A DNA stretch of 64,000 nt, taken from NCBI GenBank assembly GCA_910586645.1, contig CAJUIS010000006.1:34961-98960 (forward strand). Reading direction: 5' to 3'. Shown here piece after piece: positions 8,496 through 17,070 of the stretch. This DNA comes from an uncultured Lachnospiraceae bacterium. GTDB lineage: Bacteria; Bacillota; Clostridia; Lachnospirales; Lachnospiraceae. How positions within the stretch are numbered: position 1 is the first letter of the stretch; the number at the start of each line of letters is the position of its first letter. The position numbers were made by a program, and so were the translations under genes. The notes below the pieces were generated by a model. It was given only the letters and a program-made list of their open reading frames with translations. It had not been told where the DNA came from and ran no database searches.

Positions 8496-10631
8496 CTAAT
8501 TATTCGCATAGTAGTTGTAAGTGTTGTAAAATTCTTCCGGAATTTCAAGTCCCTTGTTTTCCCGGCGTTTGATACGCATTTCCCATTCTCTTTTTTTCTC
8601 TCCGAAGATCTTCTGGTGAGCCATCAGAGATTCTTCAAAAGCTGCGTTTGATTTTAATGCCTGCCGGATTTCTCTGTTGAACGGGCAGTATGTCGCTAAA
8701 ATCAGACGGGCGACTTTATTTAACTTCATAGCGGCTTTTGATTCATAGTAAATCCAGAGCTCATAGTCAATCAGGAAAATTTCCCGGCTGTTGTTTCTCG
8801 CTTTTGAAATCTGAGCTTTGATTTTATCCCTTTTCTCTTCGGTCAGATCGCGGTTCTTGCGGTAATACTGAATATAGTCCATGTACTCGGAGGTGAGGGA
8901 CTTATACTGGATGTTGTTCCATGCGGCGCCCTGTTCGCAGCGGCAGTATTCCCAGTGGAACCTGCCGAACGCCTTTGTGACAAGCTTCTCCACTTCGATT
9001 TCGGAAATGACGGGAAAGATAAAACGGCCCGGCGTGTCGCGTTTCTTTCCGGTAATCTCCTGCCACATCGATGAAGCCGTACCGTAAACCGGGGCGAAGA
9101 TGACATCGGGATACACATGTTTTAGTACAAGTTCTTTTTCAATCTTAAGTTCCGGGTTTGTGTAAAGCACTTCACGCTGGAAGATGGTAAAATCTTTTTG
9201 TTCCAGTTCCACAATAGAGTCGCAAAGCTGTTTTTTTGTAACATAAAGCCGTTCCAGATGGCCATAGATTTCATCGGAATAAAGAACCGGGACATACGTG
9301 GAGAGCTTTCCGTTTACAATTTTGTTGTTGCTGATGAACATATTGCTGATTTCGAACTTTACTTTCTTTATGTTATCTTCAAGAAGTTCTTTTTCCTGTT
9401 TTTCAGTAATCTGTCCGGTACGTTTTTCTTCTCTCAGCCAGTCCCTGTAATCCTGTTCAAAGGAATTTCGCGACGGCTCTTTCCGATTCTCATAGATTTC
9501 AAAAAGCCATTCCGGCATCGTGTAAATCCGGCAGGGCAGATCGTCGTATCTGGCAGTCATCATCTGGTATAAAAACCGGAGCTGCTGTTCGGTTAAAAGA
9601 CGTTCGTCCATATATCCGTAGTTTAGGAACAGGCTTACGGCCAGCGGCACGTTTTTATTTTCAAACCATGAGAATACGCAGATCTCATATAATTTGAAAA
9701 AGTGCCCGGTAAGCTGTTTTTTTATCTTCCGCATATCGTCCTGTGTGGAAAGCCTGTCTTTGGCGTCCACAAAAGAATTCATCGAAGCAATGATTTCCTG
9801 TTTTTCGGAGCCTTCGATTCTGGCAAACTTTAAAATCTGATTTAAAGAATTTTTCAGGACCGGAATCGGATCTTCGAGTAATTCGGGTTCTTCTTCCGCT
9901 TCCTGTTTTGCGGCCTTTTCTTTTGCCTTTAAAAGAGCCGTAAATTTGTCCTGTAAAACATTGATTTTAAAGGAGGAGCTTTCGTCGGTAAAATGCTCTC
10001 CGGTTTCATTCCAGTAAATTTTGTCCAGGTATTTTAAAATTTCCAGGGAAGAATCCAAAACTTCTCCGATGACCGCCGCAATTTCACCTGTCTGGTAAAA
10101 TGCCATATGTTTGCTGTTGTAGTAATATTTTTTGTGAATCTCTAAGAGGATTTTTGCATATTCCTGATAATTGGAAACTTTGTCGGCGTCGCATTTCAGC
10201 GGAAAAAGCTCTTTTGGCGGTTTTTCTTCCGCATCGTTTAAAAAACGTTCCTGAACGCCTGCGGCAAGCGCAAGGAGGCGTTCCCGTTCCCGCAGGTATT
10301 CCGCAAGCTCTACCGCCATGGAATGCACAACGATTCCCCGGTAATCGGGATTGCTGCTTAAAAAGTTCTCAAGCGCAGCCGTATCTTTTACCGGGAATGT
10401 ATAAAGGTATGTATCTTCCGCCGCAGTATAATCTCCAAGGGATTTGCCAAAGAATAAATCCGCAATGGAAACCATCGCTCCTTTGGCGGCAGTCCTTATG
10501 ACGCCGCCGTTTTCAAAGCGGAGGCTTCCCTGAATGACAATGCCGATGCAGAGGATGGGCTCATCTTTCCGAAATACGGCGTCGCCTTTCTTTAACTGGT
10601 TTAATTCGTTTATCTTCAGGTTTTTGTTCAT
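8496..10631 (-). CDS. Large protein with N-terminal cyclic-nucleotide-binding-like domain
   Basis: 711 residues. Residues about 1-115 look like a Crp-type cNMP-binding beta barrel (KKGDAVFRKDEPILCIGIVIQGSLRFENGG). The phosphate-binding cassette lacks the usual G-E-x-A/L...R-A signature: SIADLFFGKSLGDYTAAEDT has no arginine, so canonical cAMP binding is doubtful. The remaining 600 residues are highly charged and mostly helical, with no helix-turn-helix, membrane segment or recognised catalytic motif. It has its own promoter (10664-10692). The membrane protein at 7160-8428 follows after about 67 bases and may be co-transcribed. A cytoplasmic sensor or scaffold role is a guess. A 16-bp palindrome (AGTATTTTAAAATACT, 8482-8497) overlaps the stop codon. 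Confidence 0.8.
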   Translation of the reverse strand: MNKNLKINELNQLKKGDAVFRKDEPILCIGIVIQGSLRFENGGVIRTAAKGAMVSIADLFFGKSLGDYTAAEDTYLYTFPVKDTAALENFLSSNPDYRGIVVHSMAVELAEYLRERERLLALAAGVQERFLNDAEEKPPKELFPLKCDADKVSNYQEYAKILLEIHKKYYYNSKHMAFYQTGEIAAVIGEVLDSSLEILKYLDKIYWNETGEHFTDESSSFKINVLQDKFTALLKAKEKAAKQEAEEEPELLEDPIPVLKNSLNQILKFARIEGSEKQEIIASMNSFVDAKDRLSTQDDMRKIKKQLTGHFFKLYEICVFSWFENKNVPLAVSLFLNYGYMDERLLTEQQLRFLYQMMTARYDDLPCRIYTMPEWLFEIYENRKEPSRNSFEQDYRDWLREEKRTGQITEKQEKELLEDNIKKVKFEISNMFISNNKIVNGKLSTYVPVLYSDEIYGHLERLYVTKKQLCDSIVELEQKDFTIFQREVLYTNPELKIEKELVLKHVYPDVIFAPVYGTASSMWQEITGKKRDTPGRFIFPVISEIEVEKLVTKAFGRFHWEYCRCEQGAAWNNIQYKSLTSEYMDYIQYYRKNRDLTEEKRDKIKAQISKARNNSREIFLIDYELWIYYESKAAMKLNKVARLILATYCPFNREIRQALKSNAAFEESLMAHQKIFGEKKREWEMRIKRRENKGLEIPEEFYNTYNYYANN

Positions 10632-10663
10632 AGAAATCTCCCTTTTGCATAATCTGTGAAACC

Positions 10664-10692
10664 ATTATACTATCTTTTCGGAGATTCGTAAA
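10664..10692 (-). promoter_or_regulatory. Sigma-A-type promoter for the cNMP-like protein
   Basis: Minus strand: TTTACG, 17 bases, TATAAT. The -10 is perfect and the -35 matches 4 of 6. It lies about 33 bases ahead of the ATG at 10631. Confidence 0.6.
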
Positions 10693-10698
10693 CACAAA

Positions 10699-11571
10699 TT
10701 AAACATCTCCTTTTCTTCCCACACGCTCTCCCAGCCGTACGGATGTTTCAATCCCTTTTGCAGAGTTTTTCAGGATGTCTTCGTCCGGAAGGACGCGCCC
10801 TTCCTGCGTCATTAAAATAATCGTGGATCCTCCAAAGGCAAAGCAGCCTTTTTCCTGGCCTTTTCGAACGGTATGCCCGCCCGGACGGTTTTCGATTTTT
10901 CCCACGAGCAGCGCGCCGACTTCCATCTGCAGCACAGCGCCGAAATTTTTGGATTTCAGCAGGGCGTACTCCCGCGTGTTTTCTTTATAAATAGGATACA
11001 GATCGGAAGCAACGGGATTTACCGTATGAAATACGCCCGGAATCTTATGGTTTTTTGATACCTTTCCCTCATCCGTGTAAATATAGTGATGATAGTCGTC
11101 TGCGCGGAGGCGAAAAATCCACAGATATCCGCCTGTGTATTTTTGAGCCAGTTTTTGGCTGCGGAGAAGGCTTGCCACAGTATACCGGGTATGTTTGATG
11201 GAAAATATGTTTTTCCCGTTAATTTTGTAAACGCTGAGCCTGCTGTCGCAGGGGCTGATAAACGCATCTTTTGCCCGGTCAATTTTTCGCGCCCCATACA
11301 GTAATTTTCGTTTAAAAAAATCATTAAAAGATCTGTAGCGCCTGGATTCATATTCTTTCAGAGAAATGGAATGGCTGCGGATAAAAGGCGGGATCAGGAT
11401 TCTTGAGATAAAAGAATCCAAAAATATGCCGCCAATTTTTGAAAAAGCCGGGGAAATCAAAGGCTTTAAGAGGATTCTTCCAATCACGGAATGGTATAAT
11501 TTTGCAAGGAACCTGTCCTGAAGAGAGTTTTCTTCTGTGACGGTTCCGCTGCGGTCTGCTGTAAAATGCAT
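10699..11571 (-). CDS. psd: Phosphatidylserine decarboxylase
   Basis: 290 residues from the ATG at 11571, chosen because AGGAGGG lies just upstream; an earlier in-frame ATG would overlap pssA. The autocleavage site appears as FAFGGSTIILM, with the pyruvoyl-forming Ser at about 247 (GGST, as in clostridial enzymes, rather than LGST). HHYIYTDEG and the PCDSRLSVY segment are family features. The proenzyme cleaves itself into beta and pyruvoyl-bearing alpha chains and converts phosphatidylserine to phosphatidylethanolamine at the membrane. It lies 11 bases after pssA, which makes its substrate. It is the last gene of the phospholipid operon; no hairpin is evident after it. Confidence 0.94.
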   Translation of the reverse strand: MHFTADRSGTVTEENSLQDRFLAKLYHSVIGRILLKPLISPAFSKIGGIFLDSFISRILIPPFIRSHSISLKEYESRRYRSFNDFFKRKLLYGARKIDRAKDAFISPCDSRLSVYKINGKNIFSIKHTRYTVASLLRSQKLAQKYTGGYLWIFRLRADDYHHYIYTDEGKVSKNHKIPGVFHTVNPVASDLYPIYKENTREYALLKSKNFGAVLQMEVGALLVGKIENRPGGHTVRKGQEKGCFAFGGSTIILMTQEGRVLPDEDILKNSAKGIETSVRLGERVGRKGDV

Positions 11572-11582
11572 GGGATCCCTCC

Positions 11583-12242
11583 TTATCTGTGCCGTATATG
11601 AAAATATCTCCACCAGTCTGCCCGGCAGAACAATAGCATTCCGACTGCCGCGGCAATTGCGATTACGAGAAGGAAAATTTCAAGAGTCGTCGGCTTGCGG
11701 AATTTAAAATTCGTAATAAATAAAATGCCAATGACCGCCACAAGTATATGAAGCGCAATCATAAACATCTGCCCGTCCGGAAACAGCGGGGAAGACACAA
11801 ACAAAACGGGAAGCGCCATGGCCATGGAAGTAATAGGGAGGCCCTGGTAATATTTTCTGGCGTCGTTGGTTTCGTTCTGTCGTTTTTCTTCCACGACGTT
11901 AAAATACGCAAGCCGGATCAGTCCGGCCAGGCCGTATAAGGTCAGGATGATCAGGCTGTAAAAATGAGTCATTCCGATTTTGTAGCAGATGACAATCGGC
12001 AGGACGCCGAAGCATACTATGTCGCAGAGGGAATCGATTTGAATGCCGAAACTTTTTTCTTCTTCCGTCCGTCCCTTTTTTGTCCGGGCGATTTTTCCAT
12101 CGAACATATCGCAGAATCCTGAAAATGCAAGGCAGAAAACAGCCCATTGCGGGCGGCCCGATATTGCGAAAAAGATACCGGAAACCGCCGATGCGAAACT
12201 GACGTATGTAAGAATTACTGTGTAGTCCCAAAAACCTATCAT
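11583..12242 (-). CDS. pssA: CDP-diacylglycerol--serine O-phosphatidyltransferase
   Basis: 219 residues, integral membrane. The CDP-alcohol phosphatidyltransferase signature is complete: Asp45, D48-G49-x2-A52-R53, then G66-x3-D70-x3-D74. About six membrane segments follow. The enzyme exchanges CMP in CDP-diacylglycerol for L-serine. Assignment to serine rather than glycerol or inositol rests on the adjacent psd gene, which would use the product. The start is the ATG at 12242, 13 bases after the flippase-like gene, with AGGAGG upstream. Confidence 0.92.
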   Translation of the reverse strand: MIGFWDYTVILTYVSFASAVSGIFFAISGRPQWAVFCLAFSGFCDMFDGKIARTKKGRTEEEKSFGIQIDSLCDIVCFGVLPIVICYKIGMTHFYSLIILTLYGLAGLIRLAYFNVVEEKRQNETNDARKYYQGLPITSMAMALPVLFVSSPLFPDGQMFMIALHILVAVIGILFITNFKFRKPTTLEIFLLVIAIAAAVGMLLFCRADWWRYFHIRHR

Positions 12243-12255
12243 TTGTAGCCTCCTG

Positions 12256-13311
12256 TTAAGAGCTCTTTTTATTGTTAAAATTTACAGAGCCTGATGTTTT
12301 TACCGAATAATAGATCTGCGCCACGGCCGTAAACAATGCGCTGATAAGAAGCTGGCTGTAGTAGCCAAGCCCTCTTGAAACAACCATTGCGGGCAGGGTG
12401 ACAGACAGAAAAACGGGAGCGAATATTTTCATAAACAAGCTTTCGCTGATTCCCATTCCGCCCGGAAGCGGAAGCATATCAACAGAAATAGAAATGGCCG
12501 CCTGTAAAAATACGACTTCCCATATGCCTCTGCCGGACATGCCGAACGCCAGATAAACCATATAAGTGACCAGAAACAATGCGATTCTCTGAATAAACGT
12601 GATGACAATCACATTGAAGATCACCATTTTATGATCTTTTAAATAAGCGGCTGTTTCCCGGTAAATCTGCATGGATTCTTTAAATTTTAATCTGCGTGAC
12701 TCTTTATGTTTTATTATATGCAGCTTTTCCAGAAAGTCCATGCTTTTTGTAATGATTTTTTCTGCCAAAACAGGATGAAATACCAAAAGCGTCATAAAAC
12801 CCACACAGAAAACGTTCAAAAGCAGTCCCAGATAAAAAACAGGCAGAATTTTTCCAAGATAACGATTCATAAACCCTCTGGCAAACAGGGGAATGCCGAG
12901 TCCTATGACAACGAGCACCAGTTTATACGTAATTGTGATAATCATCAGGATTACGGTGGCAAACGGGATCGGTATCTTTTCTTTTTTCATATAATAAATC
13001 TGCATAGGCTGTCCGCCGGTCGCTGAAGGCGTAATGCAGCTAAAGAAGAAACCGACGGATGAAAACAAAAAGCAGATTCTTTTTTTCAGATGTATGCGGA
13101 AAGAGCGCATCATATACCATATGATGATAGATTCGCCCCAGATAAAAAATATTACAAGAAAAACGCCCGGCACAAGCCATTTTAAGTCGGCGTTTCGGAT
13201 GGCCGCCATCATTTCTTCCAGATCTTTCCCATGAAAAATACCGTAAACAGTCAGCAGGAACACAGTCAGAAGAAAAGCGGTATTATAGAGAACTTTCTTT
13301 TTCGTCTGCAT
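12256..13311 (-). CDS. Lysylphosphatidylglycerol synthase TM-region/YbhN-like membrane protein
   Basis: 351 residues, seven or eight membrane helices, with the family hallmarks SVGFFFSCITPSATGGQP and PLPGGMGISESLF. These match the flippase half of MprF and the UPF0104/YbhN family. No synthase domain is attached, so it would move or bind lipid rather than aminoacylate it. Placement between a PAP2 phosphatase and PssA/Psd supports a part in moving or remodelling phospholipids or lipid-linked glycans. The start codon follows the PAP2 stop directly. Confidence 0.88.
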   Translation of the reverse strand: MQTKKKVLYNTAFLLTVFLLTVYGIFHGKDLEEMMAAIRNADLKWLVPGVFLVIFFIWGESIIIWYMMRSFRIHLKKRICFLFSSVGFFFSCITPSATGGQPMQIYYMKKEKIPIPFATVILMIITITYKLVLVVIGLGIPLFARGFMNRYLGKILPVFYLGLLLNVFCVGFMTLLVFHPVLAEKIITKSMDFLEKLHIIKHKESRRLKFKESMQIYRETAAYLKDHKMVIFNVIVITFIQRIALFLVTYMVYLAFGMSGRGIWEVVFLQAAISISVDMLPLPGGMGISESLFMKIFAPVFLSVTLPAMVVSRGLGYYSQLLISALFTAVAQIYYSVKTSGSVNFNNKKSS

Positions 13312-13983
13312 TCAGGCCGTCCTTTCTCTTGGAAAAAGGATAGCGTTGATCCTGTCCAGAACTTTTTCATAGAGTTTCCATATCCTTGTTTTTTTGCCAG
13401 TTAAAAAGCAGATTTCCGCAAGCAGGATTCCGCCGGCAACATCAATGATTACATGCTGCTTTGTCAGAAGCGTAGACGCGCAGATGCAGAGCGCCATCAG
13501 GCAGGAAAACCCCCGGTACCAGACGGAAATTTCCTCTTTTCCGCGAATTCCGATATAACAAAACCAGCTTACCAGGCAGTGAATGGAGGGAAAGAGATTG
13601 TCCGCCGCATCTACGGAATAGACATAGAGCATAAGCTGGTTTAAAAAACCGTCCGGAGCAATGTCCGGCCGCACGTTTGTCGTAGGCAGCAGCAGGAAAA
13701 AAGCAAGGCAGACAATTCTGGACAGAAAATCCGCCGAAAAAAACTGACAGACTTCTTTTTTTCCCTGCTGGGCAATTAAAATGTAATTGACGCCCCAGAA
13801 CAGATAGCAGCCGAGATAAATAAGCACGGACGGAGCCCAGAACGGAATGAGCCTGTCAAGTGAGCTTTCGATATTATAATGATGCCAGTCCGCGGCAATC
13901 AGCCGTGAGCCGACATAAACAAGCGTATTAAAAGAAACTGCGAAAATAAGAGGGAATATACTTTGTTTTTTTATCTTTATCAT
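13312..13983 (-). CDS. PAP2-family membrane phosphatase
   Basis: 223 residues, six predicted membrane helices. PAP2 motifs: NVRPDI (C1-like), LFPSIHC (C2 with catalytic-type His) and KQHVIIDVAGG (C3). The spacing and PSIH form are like inositolphosphotransferase/PAP2 proteins of Firmicutes that dephosphorylate phosphatidate, phosphatidylglycerophosphate or undecaprenyl pyrophosphate at the outer face of the membrane. First gene of the phospholipid operon, directly behind the promoter at 14021-14050. The exact lipid substrate cannot be told. Confidence 0.88.
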   Translation of the reverse strand: MIKIKKQSIFPLIFAVSFNTLVYVGSRLIAADWHHYNIESSLDRLIPFWAPSVLIYLGCYLFWGVNYILIAQQGKKEVCQFFSADFLSRIVCLAFFLLLPTTNVRPDIAPDGFLNQLMLYVYSVDAADNLFPSIHCLVSWFCYIGIRGKEEISVWYRGFSCLMALCICASTLLTKQHVIIDVAGGILLAEICFLTGKKTRIWKLYEKVLDRINAILFPRERTA

Positions 13984-14020
13984 ATCTTCTGTTGTTCTCC
14001 TAACTTAAAACCTATAACAG

Positions 14021-14050
14021 AGTATAACAACTTCTGCCGTATTTACTCAA
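14021..14050 (-). promoter_or_regulatory. Promoter of the phospholipid operon
   Basis: Minus strand TTGAGT, 18 bases, TATACT, about 38 bases before the ATG at 13983. It would drive PAP2, flippase-like, pssA and psd, which are spaced by 0-13 bases. Confidence 0.65.
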
Positions 14051-14095
14051 TAATATTCATCATATCTTAATGAAATATTTATTTTTAGCCTTAAT

Positions 14096-15385
14096 TTATG
14101 GTGTAAAAGGCGCTCCGTTCCGGTCAAGAAGGATAAGATTTCCGTTTGAATTATAGCGCACCTGCATATCTTCCGAGAAAATTCCGGACGTATTGCCAAG
14201 ATAGGTCAGACGGTCTTTTTCATACCTGAAAAAATGCGTGCAGGCTTCAGACGGATGTTCGGGATTTTCGTTTGAAATGGCAATTTCTGTCAAAGAGTCC
14301 GCAGGGTCTATGTCAACGAGGAAATATGCGCCTGTCTGCGGATGCGAAAGGCGCAGTTCGCTAAGCTCTTCAGAAAAATCAGTTCCGTTTATTATAAGGG
14401 AAGGAACGGCATTTTCCAAAGAATCTTCTTTTGGCAGGATGGAATAGCAGATTTCATCGTCTGTCCCGCTGCCGCAAAGATCGCGCTGCGCAGGGACGCC
14501 GGGAAAAATTTTGCAGATATAGGAGCCTTTATAGGCATAGGAGTCTTTTAAGCCGTCAAGATCTTTATAGGGGATGTTAAATTCAAACATTCCGGCTGCA
14601 TATGAGCCTAAAACATACGGATTGCTTATAAAAGTCAGACCGCTGCGATCCAGATACCAGGAAGTGGAGTTTGACAGCAGAGCCGTATTAATGTCAGGGG
14701 AAGTATCCGTGGATATGAAATTTTCATATGCCGGAAGATTGGCCTGGGCGTTTAAGTTGTCAGAAAGCATCTGACGGAAAGCCGTATAGTCTGCGCCAAG
14801 GTTTTCAAGATAGATTCGTTCTCCCGTGGCCGTATCAAACGTTACGCCATAGCTCCAGTGGCTCCCGTGCGCCCCTCCGGTAAAATCATCCTGGCTGAAT
14901 ACGATGGAAATAATGCTGTCGTCGCAGCGTTTCAGCAGATAGGAAAAATCCGCACGGTATGCCGTAAAAGAAGCGTCTGAAAAATCCAGGGACGTAAGGT
15001 ATTCCTCTTCTGCGTTTGAAGCGTTTTCCTTTTCAAAATTAAGAAACGTGTCCAGCTCGGAAGAGATTACGGCGTTGATTTTGTCAGAAGCTGCGGCGTT
15101 TCCTTCGATTTCTATTTTTGGATAAGCAGCGGACGCTTCCAGTACGAGGACGGAAGGATCTTTTTTGGAGTAATAGCAGGGAGACTTTTTTTGCCCGGTA
15201 ATGGAAATGCCATAGCCAGCGTCCCTGACTGCGGACAGAGATTCTGCCTCTTCTGTGCCTGTGCCGGCGAGAACGGTTTCCGTTTCGGGTTTCTCCCATT
15301 CTGCGGACGGCAGAGCTTCTTTTGCGCCGCAGCCAGCCCAGAGTATGCCAAATGCAAGAAGAACTGCGCAGTGTCGTTTTTTCAT
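14096..15385 (-). CDS. Lipoprotein with DUF3298/DUF4163-like domain
   Basis: 429 residues from the ATG at 15385, set by GGAGGT seven bases upstream. A lipoprotein signal peptide ends in LWAGC, with Cys19 as the lipidation site. After a short linker, residues about 60-310 show the alternating pattern of DUF4163/DUF3298 proteins (such as the RsiV extracellular domain): YPKIEIEG, then DFTGGAHGSHWSYGVTFD and NIPYKDLDGL. The C-terminal 120 residues are a further beta-rich region with LSLIINGTDF-like segments, not recognised. Located on the outer face of the membrane. No sigma-factor gene lies nearby, so an RsiV-like role is not indicated. Monocistronic, divergent from the DUF362 gene. Confidence 0.85.
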   Translation of the reverse strand: MKKRHCAVLLAFGILWAGCGAKEALPSAEWEKPETETVLAGTGTEEAESLSAVRDAGYGISITGQKKSPCYYSKKDPSVLVLEASAAYPKIEIEGNAAASDKINAVISSELDTFLNFEKENASNAEEEYLTSLDFSDASFTAYRADFSYLLKRCDDSIISIVFSQDDFTGGAHGSHWSYGVTFDTATGERIYLENLGADYTAFRQMLSDNLNAQANLPAYENFISTDTSPDINTALLSNSTSWYLDRSGLTFISNPYVLGSYAAGMFEFNIPYKDLDGLKDSYAYKGSYICKIFPGVPAQRDLCGSGTDDEICYSILPKEDSLENAVPSLIINGTDFSEELSELRLSHPQTGAYFLVDIDPADSLTEIAISNENPEHPSEACTHFFRYEKDRLTYLGNTSGIFSEDMQVRYNSNGNLILLDRNGAPFTP

Positions 15386-15450
15386 AAAGGACCTCCTGGA
15401 GACGAAATAATATGTTATATTATAACACAGAACAGGCAGGAAAGATATTC

Positions 15451-15479
15451 TTGAAATCAGCACATAAAAATGCTACAAT
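15451..15479 (+). promoter_or_regulatory. Sigma-A promoter of the DUF362 gene
   Basis: TTGAAA, 17 bases, TACAAT: 5 of 6 matches in each box with ideal spacing, about 50 bases before the ATG at 15529. Confidence 0.75.
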
Positions 15480-15528
15480 CAAGCTGCTGTTTTGTGCATA
15501 ATTTCAGAAAAGAGAGAAGGGACGGAAC

Positions 15529-16647
15529 ATGGAAAAATCGAAAGTATATTTTACAACGTTTAAGACGACATTTACAGAGAACCTCTTATCCAAACTGCGC
15601 AGGCTGATTCTTACGGCCGGAATCAAAGACATTGATTTTGAAGACAAGTATGCGGCGATTAAGATACACTTCGGCGAATACGGCAATCTGGCGTTTCTTC
15701 GCCCAAACTATGCGAAAGTCGTGGCTGACGTCGTAAAAGAGGCGGGTGGAAAGCCTTTTTTGACGGACTGTAATACGCTTTATGTAGGAAGCCGGAAAAA
15801 TGCGCTGGATCATCTGGACACGGCGTATGCGAACGGTTTTTCGCCAATGACGACGGGCTGCCAGGTAATTATCGCTGACGGACTGAAAGGGACGGACGAG
15901 GCGGTTGTGCCTTTGGACGGAGAATATGTAAAGGAAGCAAAAGTGGGACGCGCGCTTATGGATGCGGATATTCTGATTTCCCTGACGCATTTTAAGGGAC
16001 ATGAGGCGACGAGTTTTGGCGGAGCCATTAAGAATATCGGAATGGGCGGCGGCTCCCGCGCCGGAAAGATGGAGATGCACAGCGACGGAAAGCCTGGCGT
16101 TGCAGAAGACAAGTGCATCGGCTGTAAGAGCTGTACGAAAGTCTGCGCCCATGAGGGCGTTTCTGTAACAGACAAAAAGGCGTTTATTGATCACGACAAA
16201 TGCGTCGGCTGCGGCCGCTGCATCGGCGTCTGCCCGAAAGATGCGATTGAAGCGACGTTTGACGCTTCCAATCAGCGGCTGAACTGTAAAATGGCGGAAT
16301 ATACGAAAGCCATTTGCCAGAACAGGCCGTGCTTTCATATTGCGCTTGTCTGCGACGTTTCTCCGAACTGTGACTGTCATGCGGAAAACGACATTCCGAT
16401 TATTCCGGATGTCGGGATGTTCGCTTCTTTTGATCCGGTGGCGCTTGACGTTGCCTGCGCAGACGCCTGCAACCGCCAGCCTGTTATCGCGGGAAGCGTA
16501 CTGGCGGAAAATGTGGCTGGTCATGGACACTGCGATCACAAAGATCATTTCCATATGACGCATCCGGATACGGAATGGGAGAGCTGCATTGCGCACAGCA
16601 TAAAAATCGGACTGGGGACGGATCAGTACGAATTAATTGAAATATAA
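15529..16647 (+). CDS. DUF362 protein with two [4Fe-4S] ferredoxin motifs
   Basis: 372 residues. A DUF362 domain (about 1-185 plus the C-terminal part) is interrupted by a bacterial-type ferredoxin insert at about 190-245 containing KCIGCKSCTKVC and KCVGCGRCIGVCP, enough for two [4Fe-4S] clusters. The motif LTHFKGHEATSFGGAIKNIGMG is typical of the family. DUF362 proteins are cytoplasmic and probably redox-active, often grouped with Fe-S or radical reactions, but their substrate is not known to me. It stands alone behind its own promoter, just ahead of the hydrogenase maturation operon. Confidence 0.92.
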   Translation: MEKSKVYFTTFKTTFTENLLSKLRRLILTAGIKDIDFEDKYAAIKIHFGEYGNLAFLRPNYAKVVADVVKEAGGKPFLTDCNTLYVGSRKNALDHLDTAYANGFSPMTTGCQVIIADGLKGTDEAVVPLDGEYVKEAKVGRALMDADILISLTHFKGHEATSFGGAIKNIGMGGGSRAGKMEMHSDGKPGVAEDKCIGCKSCTKVCAHEGVSVTDKKAFIDHDKCVGCGRCIGVCPKDAIEATFDASNQRLNCKMAEYTKAICQNRPCFHIALVCDVSPNCDCHAENDIPIIPDVGMFASFDPVALDVACADACNRQPVIAGSVLAENVAGHGHCDHKDHFHMTHPDTEWESCIAHSIKIGLGTDQYELIEI

Positions 16648-16671
16648 TTAATGGCATAAAAGAATTTAAAA

Positions 16672-16719
16672 TTATAAAATTTTATAAAACTTGACAATAA
16701 TATAGAAGTATTGGAAAAT
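16672..16719 (+). promoter_or_regulatory. Promoter with adjoining palindrome ahead of the hydrogenase maturation operon
   Basis: A perfect 16-bp palindrome (TTATAAAATTTTATAA, 16672-16687) stands three bases ahead of TTGACA (16691-16696). A plausible -10, GAAAAT, follows after 17 bases (16714-16719). The palindrome may be an operator or only an AT-rich UP-like element or weak terminator of the DUF362 gene. The leader that follows (16720-16806) contains a small AGGC-GTAT-GCCT hairpin of unknown meaning. Confidence 0.5.
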
Positions 16720-16806
16720 TTAAATATAACGAATAAAATCTGACCCATAAGGCGTATGCCTGACGGATAAGGTGAAAAAGCGGCGCAAAAACAAAGAGGG
16801 GACAAT

Positions 16807-17070
16807 ATGACGACCAGAGTGGCCATAATTTCAATTGCAGTGGAAAAGTCCGGCGACGTAGATAAGTTAAACAGGATTCTGCATGAATACAGCGGATATA
16901 TCATTGGGAGAATGGGAATTCCTTATGCAAAGAGGGAAATTTCCCTGATCAGCGTTGCGATAGACGCTCCGGCGGATACAATCAGCGCAATGACCGGGAA
17001 AATTGGAATGCTTGAAGGCATTACTTCGAAAGCGCTTTATGCAAAGCTTAAGGAGGTATGCAATGCGTGA
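16807..17070 (+). CDS. TM1266-family small protein, putative regulator of the [FeFe]-hydrogenase system
   Basis: 87 residues, cytoplasmic, predicted ferredoxin-like/ACT-type fold (VAIISIAVEKSG, HEYSGYIIGRMGIPY, ISLISVAIDAP). This family is regularly encoded beside hydE, hydG and hydF in Clostridia and Thermotoga; its role is thought regulatory but unproven. First gene of the operon, with GAGGGG before the ATG. Its stop overlaps the hydE start by 8 bases, suggesting translational coupling. Confidence 0.88.
   Translation: MTTRVAIISIAVEKSGDVDKLNRILHEYSGYIIGRMGIPYAKREISLISVAIDAPADTISAMTGKIGMLEGITSKALYAKLKEVCNA

Noticed and set aside
8482..8497. 16-bp palindrome AGTATTTTAAAATACT as a terminator or operator
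   Set aside because: AT-only core without a T-tract stem; overlaps a stop codon and may be chance.
15586..16596. A 336-residue minus-strand open frame
   Set aside because: Antisense to the ferredoxin-like DUF362 gene, which carries all the conserved motifs; basic, low-information sequence.
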